Shown here: positions 1 to 5,136 of the stretch, one piece after another | Position numbering within the stretch: position 1 is the first letter of the stretch | How the letters are laid out: each line of letters opens with the position of its first letter | Assembly (NCBI GenBank): GCA_902773065.1 | Contig: CACYDD010000374.1 | Span: forward strand, 1 to 7,203 | Length of the DNA: 7,203 nucleotides | Source of the DNA: an uncultured Ruminococcus sp. | Lineage (GTDB): Bacteria > Bacillota > Clostridia > Oscillospirales > Acutalibacteraceae | Reading direction: 5' to 3' | Made by a program: the position numbers and the translations under genes | The notes under the pieces: generated by a model | Seen by the model: only the letters and a program-made list of their open reading frames with translations | Database searches by the model: none | What the model was told of the DNA's origin: nothing

Positions 1-1
1 A

Positions 2-52
2 CGTTTTGTTCTTGATGTTATCAAGGCGAACCATGATATAAAAAAGAAGTAA
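2..52 (+). CDS. C-terminal end of an unidentified upstream gene (partial)
   Basis: An open frame enters from the left edge and ends at TAA 50-52, giving the tail RFVLDVIKANHDIKKK. Only 16 residues are visible, too few to identify a family. The lysine-rich ending and a terminator-like hairpin starting at the stop codon are what one expects of a real gene end; the other two forward frames have no such context. No function is assigned. Confidence 0.4.
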   Translation, partial: RFVLDVIKANHDIKKK

Positions 53-86
53 CCGCCGGTCTTCCAAACGGGGCGGTTATTTCTTA
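51..86 (+). terminator. probable intrinsic terminator of the upstream gene
   Basis: A perfect 7-bp stem pairs AACCGCC (51-57) with GGCGGTT (72-78) around a 14-base loop. It is followed by an interrupted T-rich tract (atttctt). The stem begins inside the stop codon of the preceding frame. The U-tract is imperfect, so efficiency is uncertain. A second, weaker hairpin (about 105-126, CTG/CAG and CCG/CGG with a bulged A) followed by T-rich sequence may act as a backup. Confidence 0.55.
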
Positions 87-230
87 ATCGTTTTCTTATC
101 AGGGGGCTGACCGTTTACCGGCAGTCACCTTGTATTTTTATTATATAACGATTTTTTTGTGTTTGTCAATAATACTGTGGAAAAGAAGAAAAAATCAGAA
201 AAAAATTCGTATGGAAATGTCGGATAAAGC

Positions 231-259
231 TTTTATATTTGAAGAAAATGTATTATAAT
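231..259 (+). promoter_or_regulatory. candidate sigma-A promoter for zapA and the U32 gene
   Basis: A consensus -10 box TATAAT lies at 254-259, 32 bases before the zapA start. At the matching 17-base distance the -35 region reads TTTTAT (231-236), a poor match. The whole stretch from about 130 to 275 is strongly AT-rich, which fits an intergenic promoter region following the terminator. The call rests mainly on the -10 box and its position. Confidence 0.45.
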
Positions 260-291
260 GAAACTATATATTTTTAACAGGGGTGTCATGA

Positions 292-780
292 ATGGATAAT
301 AATACGAAAAACCGCATTAAGATAGATATTGCAGGGACAAGATTTACTGTGCTGAGCATCGAAAGCGAAGAATACACACATTCGGTCGCTGAAAGGCTGA
401 ATCACGAGATCAATACCGTGAGAAGAGCTGCACCTGCACTGCCGCTGAATTCGGCAGTTATGCTGGCCGCACTGAATATCTGCGATAATATGACAAAGGC
501 GGAAGAGGATGCTGACCGTTTGAGAATGCAAATAAAAGAATACCTGAACGATGCTGCAAAATACCGTTCCGCTTTTGAAGAAGCCGCAAGAGAAAATGAC
601 AAGCTGAAAAAGGATATCGAAACCTATAAAAAGCGTCTGGGCGAAAAAAACAAGGCAGTGATCGAACCCTCTCCCCTCTCCCCTGCTGTCAAGGCAGTGC
701 GTAAGTCAAGTGCTGCGGAAGCAGAGGACGAAACGGAAGATAATCTGACATTTTTTGGCAGCAGCAAAAGAAAGAAATAA
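292..780 (+). CDS. zapA: cell division protein ZapA with extended C-terminal tail
   Basis: ZapA binds FtsZ and bundles or stabilises its protofilaments at the division ring in the cytoplasm. The N-terminal 65-70 residues carry the family pattern: an opening strand (KIDIAGTRFTVLSIES), then EEYTHSVAERLNHEI, then the helix AVMLAALNICDNMTKAEED. Residues about 70-115 are a charged helical coiled-coil region (ENDKLKKDIETYKKRL). The last 45 residues are low-complexity and acidic, ending in KRKK, and are probably disordered. At 162 residues it is longer than minimal ZapA proteins of about 85-110 residues; such tails are common in Firmicutes. AGGGGTG (279-285) sits 6 bases before ATG 292. An ATG at 288 in another frame stops after three codons. 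The U32 gene begins 2 bases after the stop. Confidence 0.92.
   Translation: MDNNTKNRIKIDIAGTRFTVLSIESEEYTHSVAERLNHEINTVRRAAPALPLNSAVMLAALNICDNMTKAEEDADRLRMQIKEYLNDAAKYRSAFEEAARENDKLKKDIETYKKRLGEKNKAVIEPSPLSPAVKAVRKSSAAEAEDETEDNLTFFGSSKRKK
667..687 (+). repeat. heptamer tandem repeat inside zapA (CCCTCTC)
   Basis: CCCTCTC occurs twice back to back (667-673, 674-680), followed by a partial unit CCCTGCT. It encodes the linker PSPLSPA between the coiled coil and the acidic tail of ZapA. Because 7 is not a multiple of 3, gain or loss of one unit would shift the frame of the tail. With only two perfect units it is short, but it shares its exact period with four other arrays in this window. Confidence 0.6.
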
Positions 781-782
781 TC

Positions 783-2840
783 ATGGGAAAGCTTGAAATT
801 TTAGCACCTGCCGGCGGTATGGATTCTGTTTATTCCGCTGTCAGAACAGGGGCAGATGCAATTTATATCGGAGCACAGCAGTTCAGTGCAAGAGCTTCTG
901 CACATAATTTTGACAAAGAGCAGCTGAAAGAGGTTGTCCGCTATTGTCACCTGAACGGCACAGCGGTTCACCTTGCCTGCAATACGATCGTGCATGATGA
1001 TGAAATCAGCCACGCTATGCAGCTCGTGGAATATGCCTGTGAGATCGGTATCGATGCCCTGATCATGCAGGATACAGGTCTGATCTCGCTGACCCGCAAG
1101 AGCGCACCCGATATGCCGATACACGGTTCAACACAGCTTTCGGTACATACAGCGGCAGGAGTGGAAAATCTTGCAAAACTTGGACTGACAAGAGTGGTGC
1201 TGTCAAGGGAACTGTCAAAGAATGAGATTCTTGAAATTGCGAAAAGATCACCCGTAGAACTGGAAGTATTTGTTCACGGTGCTTTGTGCATGAGCGTTTC
1301 GGGACAGTGCTATTTCAGTGCTATGCTTGGTTCAAGGAGCGGCAACAGAGGCGCGTGTGCCCAGCCCTGCCGCCTGCCGTTTTCCGTCAAAGACGGAACA
1401 GGGCATGATCTGAGTCTGAAAGACTTATCCGTTATTGAACATCTCCGCGAACTGGAGGAAATGGGCATTGCCTCGGCAAAAATCGAGGGACGAATGAAAC
1501 GCCCTGAATATGTTGCCGCAGCGGTTGCTGCCTGCCGTCAGAGTCTTGACGAGGGAAAAGTATCGCCCGAACTTTCCGAAAAGCTGAAAGCTGTTTTTTC
1601 ACGTTCGGGATTTACGGACGGCTATTATGAAGGAAAAACAGGTGTATCAATGTTCGGGGTACGTTCAAAAGAGGGTGCAGCCGACAGTAAAGTTTTTGGC
1701 TCGATACACGAAATGTATAAAAACGAACGCAGACATATTCCCGTTGATTTTTCACTGACTGTCAAAGATGGCGAAGCAAGTACTCTCACCGTTTCGGATA
1801 ACAGCGGAAATGTGTTTACTGCAACAGGGGCTGTACCCGAAAAAGCAATCAAAACCGCCTTGGATTCACAACGATGCGAAAAAAGCATTGCAAAAACAGG
1901 CGGTACGCCGTTTGTATTTCACCGCCTTGAATGTACGATTGACAGTGGGCTTTCCATGCCTGCGTCGGCTCTTAATGCGATGCGTTCGGAGTGTCTTAAC
2001 GGTCTTGGCGAAATGCGGAAACAAATCCGCCCTATAGCCTTTGAAATGTGTGAAAGGGCAGAAACCGATACACGCAGGAATCGCACGCCGAAAAATTACA
2101 GAGTCAGATTTACCGACTGTGATATTTCTGATGAATTTCTTGACAGCGAACTGATTTATGTACCGATCACAGCAAATGACAAGCAGTTAATAGAATTGAT
2201 GGACAGAGGGTTTGCGATTGCCGTTGAAATACCCAGAGGAATGTTCAGGCTGGAACAAATGATTTACCGCCATTTAAAAAGAGTACAAGCTCTCGGAATC
2301 AATGAGGTTCTTGCAAATAATGTAGGAGCAGTGGAAATGGCAAAATCTCTGGGTATGGAAATTCACGGCGGTTTCGGTCTGAATCTTGCCAACACAGAAG
2401 CTTTGAAATGGGCAGAACGTCAGGGAATCACTGATACAGAAGTATCCTTTGAACTTACGCTTGAACAAATCGCAAAGCTCGGCGGAAACCTTCCGGTCGG
2501 TATCATTTCAGTCGGACGGCTTCCGCTGATGCTGACAAGAAACTGTCCTGCACAGAATGACGGAAAGGGCTGTAAACATTGCGCAGAACCGCCGACAATT
2601 CGTGACAGAAAAGGAATAAAATTTCCGATACAATGTTATGGAGCGTGTACCGAAATTCTTAACAGTGTACCGCTGACACTTGCCGACAGAAAAAGCGAGA
2701 TCAGGGGCGTTGATTTTGAAGTTATCCGTTTCAGCACCGAAAATTCCGCCCAAAAGTCAGAAACCCTCCACCTTTTCAAACAAGGACTTACACCGAAAAA
2801 CGGACACACCAGAGGACTTTATTACCGAGGCGTGGAATAA
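783..2840 (+). CDS. U32 family protein with DUF3656 domain, probable RNA hydroxylation enzyme (RlhA/TrhP-like)
   Basis: The family was named for collagenase-like peptidases. Its studied members, E. coli RlhA (23S rRNA C2501) and TrhP (tRNA U34), are RNA 5-hydroxylation factors that use prephenate and probably an Fe-S cluster. Residues 1-260 form the U32 barrel: opening ILAPAGGMDSVYSAV, GADAIYIG, then the signature with HG 165-166 and cysteines C169, C176, C192 and C196, then SLKDL (211-215) and KIEGRMK (233-239). Residues about 320-410 match DUF3656, including KTGGTPF and MPASALNAMRSE. RlhA also has this domain, so an rRNA target is a reasonable inference. The C-terminal part carries another cysteine group (C588, C597, C600, C618, C622) and the usual RGLYYRGVE ending. 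No strong ribosome-binding site precedes ATG 783; the 2-base gap after zapA suggests translational coupling. The 685-residue length is typical of the long subfamily. The exact substrate is not known. Confidence 0.93.
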   Translation: MGKLEILAPAGGMDSVYSAVRTGADAIYIGAQQFSARASAHNFDKEQLKEVVRYCHLNGTAVHLACNTIVHDDEISHAMQLVEYACEIGIDALIMQDTGLISLTRKSAPDMPIHGSTQLSVHTAAGVENLAKLGLTRVVLSRELSKNEILEIAKRSPVELEVFVHGALCMSVSGQCYFSAMLGSRSGNRGACAQPCRLPFSVKDGTGHDLSLKDLSVIEHLRELEEMGIASAKIEGRMKRPEYVAAAVAACRQSLDEGKVSPELSEKLKAVFSRSGFTDGYYEGKTGVSMFGVRSKEGAADSKVFGSIHEMYKNERRHIPVDFSLTVKDGEASTLTVSDNSGNVFTATGAVPEKAIKTALDSQRCEKSIAKTGGTPFVFHRLECTIDSGLSMPASALNAMRSECLNGLGEMRKQIRPIAFEMCERAETDTRRNRTPKNYRVRFTDCDISDEFLDSELIYVPITANDKQLIELMDRGFAIAVEIPRGMFRLEQMIYRHLKRVQALGINEVLANNVGAVEMAKSLGMEIHGGFGLNLANTEALKWAERQGITDTEVSFELTLEQIAKLGGNLPVGIISVGRLPLMLTRNCPAQNDGKGCKHCAEPPTIRDRKGIKFPIQCYGACTEILNSVPLTLADRKSEIRGVDFEVIRFSTENSAQKSETLHLFKQGLTPKNGHTRGLYYRGVE

Positions 2841-2868
2841 ATGTACAATGTACAATGCACAATGCAAC
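2841..2868 (+). repeat. heptamer tandem repeat after the U32 gene (ATGTACA)
   Basis: Four consecutive 7-base units start directly at the base after the stop codon: ATGTACA (2841-2847), ATGTACA (2848-2854), ATGCACA (2855-2861), ATGCAAC (2862-2868). The units drift by one base at a time, and the last one merges into the TGCAACAG motif that opens the next repeat element. Confidence 0.7.
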
Positions 2869-3043
2869 AGATAGAACAGTACTTTTGCAGACTTTATATA
2901 TTTTTTCTTATTTATCATTTTATATTTATATAAGGATTTACTGTTCTACTGTTCTACAAGTTCCTCAAACCCAGTGTTCATGCGGCTTTGAAGTAGAACA
3001 GACAACGTTTTTTTTACTGTTCTGCATCTGTTCCACTGTTCCG
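2863..3043 (+). repeat. palindrome-rich intergenic element, copy A
   Basis: This gene-free element is built from 8-base arms in alternating orientation. TGCAACAG (2863-2870) and TAGAACAG (2872-2879) come first, then an AT-rich stretch, then CTGTTCTA twice (2941-2948, 2949-2956). A loop with CCTCAAA follows, then GTAGAACAG (2993-3001), T8 (3008-3015), and CTGTTCTG (3017), CTGTTCCA (3028) and CTGTTCCG (3036). From 2881 to 3015 it matches copy B, at a fixed offset of 226 bases, at about 113 of 135 positions by hand count with no gaps. Short frames crossing it have no protein-like features. Function unknown: structured RNA, protein-binding array or small mobile palindrome are all possible. Confidence 0.75.
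2949..3001 (+). other. hairpin of copy A followed by a T-run
   Basis: CTGTTCTAC (2949-2957) pairs perfectly over 9 bp with GTAGAACAG (2993-3001). An inner stem CCTCAAA (2963-2969) with TTTGAAG (2987-2993) has one mismatch and overlaps the outer 3' arm by one base. Six bases downstream is a run of eight T. The 3' arm can instead pair over 7 bp with CTGTTCT (3017-3023), and TAGAACAG (2872-2879) can pair with CTGTTCTA (2941-2948), so alternative structures are possible. The gap between stem and T-run makes a simple terminator uncertain. Confidence 0.6.
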
Positions 3044-3089
3044 CTCATGCACCGAATAAAAGAAAATGCAACAGAGGATTTTGGGTGCT

Positions 3090-3280
3090 TGTAACAGTGC
3101 AACAGCACTTTTGCAGACATTATATATTTCTTTTTATTATTAATTTTATATTTTATTAAGGATTTACTGTTCCACTGTTGCAGAAGTTCCTCAAACCCAG
3201 TATTAATGCACCTTTGAGGTGCAACAGAGAACGTGTTTTTTTGTTGTTGCACACTGTTGCATTTCACATTTGCTGTTCAC
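3090..3280 (+). repeat. palindrome-rich intergenic element, copy B
   Basis: This second copy of the element has the same order of arms: TGTAACAG (3090) directly joined to TGCAACAG (3098-3105), the AT-rich stretch, CTGTTCCA (3167-3174), CTGTTGCA (3175-3182), the CCTCAAA loop, TGCAACAG (3220-3227), T7 (3236-3242), then TGTTGCA (3245-3251), CTGTTGCA (3254-3261) and CTGTTCAC (3273-3280). Where copy A has TCTA/TAGA arms, this copy has TGCA arms, so the arms changed together. An isolated TGCAACAG (3067-3074) lies in the spacer between the copies. Copy B ends about 50 bases before dut, and I see no convincing promoter for dut in between. Confidence 0.75.
3175..3227 (+). other. hairpin of copy B, structure conserved by compensatory changes
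   Basis: CTGTTGCA (3175-3182) pairs perfectly over 8 bp with TGCAACAG (3220-3227). After a 6-base bulge, CCTCAAA (3189-3195) pairs perfectly over 7 bp with TTTGAGG (3213-3219), closing a 17-base loop. Relative to copy A, the pair C2954-G2996 has become G3180-C3222 and T2955-A2995 has become C3181-G3221, so pairing is kept at two changed positions. T7 follows at 3236-3242. Confidence 0.65.
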
Positions 3281-3330
3281 ATCAATTTTTGCGAAATACT
3301 TTTATCTTTTAAAAACTTGGAGAATGAATC

Positions 3331-3777
3331 ATGAATACAAAAATCAAAGTAAAAAAATTAAATGAAAATGCAGTGATCCCGACAAGGGCAACGGAAGGCT
3401 CGGCAGGAGCAGATCTGTATGCTTGTATTGAAGCACCGGTAACGATTCACCCGGGGGAGCTGGTGAAAATACCGACTGGAATCGCAATAGAGTCCGAAAG
3501 CAGTGAACTTGCGGTATTTCTTTTTGCAAGGAGCGGACTGGGTGTAAAGCATGGAATCTGCCTTTCCAACGGAGTTGGTGTGGTTGACAGCGATTACAGA
3601 GGGGAAATCTGTGTAGGTCTTTGCAATGTTTCTGATAAGGAATATATGGTTCAGCCGCAGGAGCGTATTGCACAGATGGTGGTGATGCCGGTGATATTCG
3701 CGGATATCATTGAAACCGAAACGCTTGGCGATACCGTAAGAGGAAGCGGCGGATTCGGTTCGACAGGGAAACATTGA
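3331..3777 (+). CDS. dut: dUTP diphosphatase (dUTPase)
   Basis: This enzyme hydrolyses dUTP to dUMP and pyrophosphate, keeping uracil out of DNA and supplying dUMP for thymidylate synthesis. It is cytoplasmic and works as a homotrimer. At 148 residues it has the normal length, and all five trimeric-dUTPase motifs are present in order. They are AGADLYA (25-31), RSGLG (67-71), NGVGVVDSDYRGE (80-92, with the expected catalytic Asp86 and base-stacking Tyr89), PQERIAQMVVMPV (109-121) and the C-terminal arm RGSGGFGSTG (137-146). TTGGAG (3317-3322) lies 8 bases before ATG 3331. The gene stands alone between the paired repeat elements and the mreB promoter, so it is probably transcribed by itself or by read-through from upstream. 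Confidence 0.97.
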   Translation: MNTKIKVKKLNENAVIPTRATEGSAGADLYACIEAPVTIHPGELVKIPTGIAIESESSELAVFLFARSGLGVKHGICLSNGVGVVDSDYRGEICVGLCNVSDKEYMVQPQERIAQMVVMPVIFADIIETETLGDTVRGSGGFGSTGKH

Positions 3778-3800
3778 TTTCATGTTTGTGTGCGTCAATT

Positions 3801-3840
3801 AAAAATCACTAAAAAATATTGCTGCACTGCGGTGATTTTT
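3801..3840 (+). terminator. possible intrinsic terminator after dut
   Basis: AAAAATCAC (3801-3809) pairs perfectly with GTGATTTTT (3832-3840), with a further T-G wobble inside. The 3' arm itself ends in T5. The stem is AT-rich with only two G-C pairs and a 20-22 base loop, so termination may be weak. Its place 24 bases after dut and before the mreB promoter supports the call. Confidence 0.5.
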
Positions 3841-3879
3841 GCTATTATTACAGAAGTTGAAAAGTTGCTAAAATGTTAG

Positions 3880-3913
3880 TTGAGATTGACATATTTTAAG
3901 GTTATAATATAAA
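3880..3913 (+). promoter_or_regulatory. overlapping sigma-A promoters for the mre cluster
   Basis: TTGAGA (3880-3885), a 17-base spacer and a perfect TATAAT (3903-3908) make a strong vegetative promoter. Overlapping it, TTGACA (3886-3891), a 16-base spacer and TATAAA (3908-3913) form a second option shifted by about 5 bases. Either would start transcription near 3915-3920 and leave an untranslated leader of about 105-110 bases before mreB. In that leader I see no convincing riboswitch or long hairpin. The ribosome-binding site AGGAAGAGGG (4009-4018) ends it. Confidence 0.7.
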
Positions 3914-4025
3914 GTGGAATTTTATTTTGAAGGTAAATTTTGGAAGAATGGAATTGATATAAAAACAGATGCCTGAGTTGAAAACGGCAGCTGATGATTT
4001 GTATTTTTAGGAAGAGGGAAAAAAT

Positions 4026-5009
4026 ATGTTTTCAAAGTATATCGGCATTGATCTCGGAACTGCGAATACACTTGTTTATGTAAAAGGCAAAGGAATCGTT
4101 ATGCGTGAGCCTTCAGTTGTGGCGGTCGATGTCAGAACTGACACTGTTGTTGCAGTAGGTTCAAAAGCAAAGGATATGATCGGCAGAACACCGGGGTCTA
4201 TCGTTGCGGTGCGTCCGCTGAAAGACGGCGTTATTGCTGATTTTGATATTACTGCTACCATGCTCAACCGCTTTATCCATATGGTGGTAAAGCCGTCAGT
4301 GTTCAGTAAACCAAAGGTGATCGTCTGCATACCGTCAGGCGTTACTGATGTAGAACGCAGAGCGGTTCAGGATGCGATGCACCGGGCAGGGATCAAGCAG
4401 GTGGAACTGATCGAAGAGCCTATGGCTGCTGCGATCGGTTCGGGACTTTCTGTCAGTGACCCTGTGGGCAGCATGGTTGTTGATATCGGCGGAGGAACTT
4501 CCGAGGTTGCAGTGATTTCCCTTGACGATATCGTAACTGCCAGCTCTGTAAGAGTAGCAGGAGATAAATTTGATGAATCCATCATTCAGTATGTCAAGAA
4601 AAAATATAATCTTCTCATAGGTGAACGTACCGCTGAGGAGATCAAAATAGAAATCGGTTCAGCCTACCCCTATGAAAATGAAGGCAGTATGCAGATCAAA
4701 GGCAGAAACCTGATGGACGGTCTGCCGAAGGATGTTCTGATCTCCGCAGCAGAAGTAAGAGATGCGCTTGCCGATCCGCTTCTTGTCATTATTGAGGCGA
4801 TCAAAACCACCCTCGAACAGACGCCGCCCGAGCTTTCGGCGGATATTATCGACAACGGTATTATGCTGACAGGCGGCGGTGCAATGCTGCGTGGGCTGGA
4901 ATTACTTGTTGCACAGGAGACAGGTATGCCCGTTCATAAAGCAGAAAGTCCTCTGGACTGTGTTGTTGATGGCACAGGCATCAGCCTCGAAACCTTCGGC
5001 AAAAATTGA
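4026..5009 (+). CDS. mreB: rod shape-determining protein MreB (bacterial actin)
   Basis: MreB polymerises with ATP into membrane-bound filaments that orient the elongation machinery (MreC, MreD, RodA, PBP2) and so set rod shape. The actin-fold motifs are all present: phosphate-1 IGIDLGTANT (6-15), IPSGVTDVERRAV (102-114), LIEEPMAAAIG (128-138, with the conserved Glu of the ATPase site), phosphate-2 VVDIGGGTSEVAV (151-163), RVAGDKFDE (176-184) and the adenosine loop LTGGGAMLRG (281-290). At 327 residues it is slightly shorter than the common 333-347, ending soon after GTGISLE, with no sign of a broken domain. A strong ribosome-binding site, AGGAAGAGGG, ends 7 bases before ATG 4026. It is first in an apparent operon with mreC, mreD and the PBP2 gene. 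True MreB is favoured over Mbl or MreBH by its place directly before mreC. Confidence 0.96.
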   Translation: MFSKYIGIDLGTANTLVYVKGKGIVMREPSVVAVDVRTDTVVAVGSKAKDMIGRTPGSIVAVRPLKDGVIADFDITATMLNRFIHMVVKPSVFSKPKVIVCIPSGVTDVERRAVQDAMHRAGIKQVELIEEPMAAAIGSGLSVSDPVGSMVVDIGGGTSEVAVISLDDIVTASSVRVAGDKFDESIIQYVKKKYNLLIGERTAEEIKIEIGSAYPYENEGSMQIKGRNLMDGLPKDVLISAAEVRDALADPLLVIIEAIKTTLEQTPPELSADIIDNGIMLTGGGAMLRGLELLVAQETGMPVHKAESPLDCVVDGTGISLETFGKN

Positions 5010-5035
5010 TAGTGATTAGTGGTTAGTGATTAGTA
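5008..5035 (+). repeat. heptamer tandem repeat after mreB (RTTAGTG)
   Basis: Four 7-base units begin inside the mreB stop codon: GATAGTG (5008-5014), ATTAGTG (5015-5021), GTTAGTG (5022-5028), ATTAGTA (5029-5035). It is immediately followed by an inverted repeat and then by a second, unrelated heptamer array before mreC. Confidence 0.7.
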
Positions 5036-5037
5036 AT

Positions 5038-5082
5038 AGCGAGTGGAAAGTTTTCCTCAATTACAGAACTTCCCACACCGCT
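5038..5082 (+). other. interrupted inverted repeat between two heptamer arrays
   Basis: AGCG (5038-5041) pairs with CGCT (5079-5082), GTGG (5043-5046) with CCAC (5073-5076), and AAGTT (5048-5052) with AACTT (5067-5071). Small mismatches separate the blocks, and a 14-base loop closes the hairpin. There is no T-run after it, so it is unlikely to be an intrinsic terminator; it might be an RNA-processing or stability site between mreB and mreC. It sits exactly between the RTTAGTG and MATTATG arrays. Confidence 0.5.
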
Positions 5083-5114
5083 CATTATGCATTATGAATT
5101 ATGAATTATGCATT
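5083..5114 (+). repeat. heptamer tandem repeat before mreC (MATTATG)
   Basis: The units CATTATG (5083-5089), CATTATG (5090-5096), AATTATG (5097-5103) and AATTATG (5104-5110) are followed by a partial CATT. Each unit carries an ATG, one of which (5101) is in frame with mreC and can mislead start prediction. None of these ATGs has a ribosome-binding site in front of it. Confidence 0.75.
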
Positions 5115-5121
5115 AAAAAAG

Positions 5122-5136
5122 GGGGTGAGAGAATTG
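5122..5136 (+). promoter_or_regulatory. ribosome-binding site that fixes the mreC start at TTG
   Basis: GGGGTGA (5122-5128) is close to the ideal Shine-Dalgarno sequence and ends 5 bases before TTG 5134-5136. The in-frame ATG at 5101 lies upstream of it, within the heptamer array, and has no such site. Confidence 0.75.

Noticed and set aside
2855..3094. 79-residue forward frame across copy A of the repeat element
   Set aside because: The translation is low-complexity, rich in Phe, Tyr and Cys, has no ribosome-binding site, and follows the palindromic repeats; the parallel frame in copy B breaks elsewhere.
2863..3261. CRISPR array
   Set aside because: The repeated 8-mers occur in both orientations at irregular distances, without uniform repeats and spacers; there are no cas genes nearby.
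2965..3267. 100-residue reverse-strand frame across both repeat copies
   Set aside because: It reads through the palindromes and AT-rich stretches and has no recognisable domain or start signal; the sequence constraint fits base pairing better than coding.
3358..3798. 146-residue reverse-strand frame opposite dut
   Set aside because: dut has all five dUTPase motifs; the reverse frame is rich in His, Cys and Arg, as expected from antisense translation.
3969..4010. Possible 13-residue leader peptide in the mreB leader (MPELKTAADDLYF)
   Set aside because: The stop codon touches the mreB ribosome-binding site, which would suit coupling, but no ribosome-binding site precedes the ATG and no regulatory residue run or hairpin is seen.
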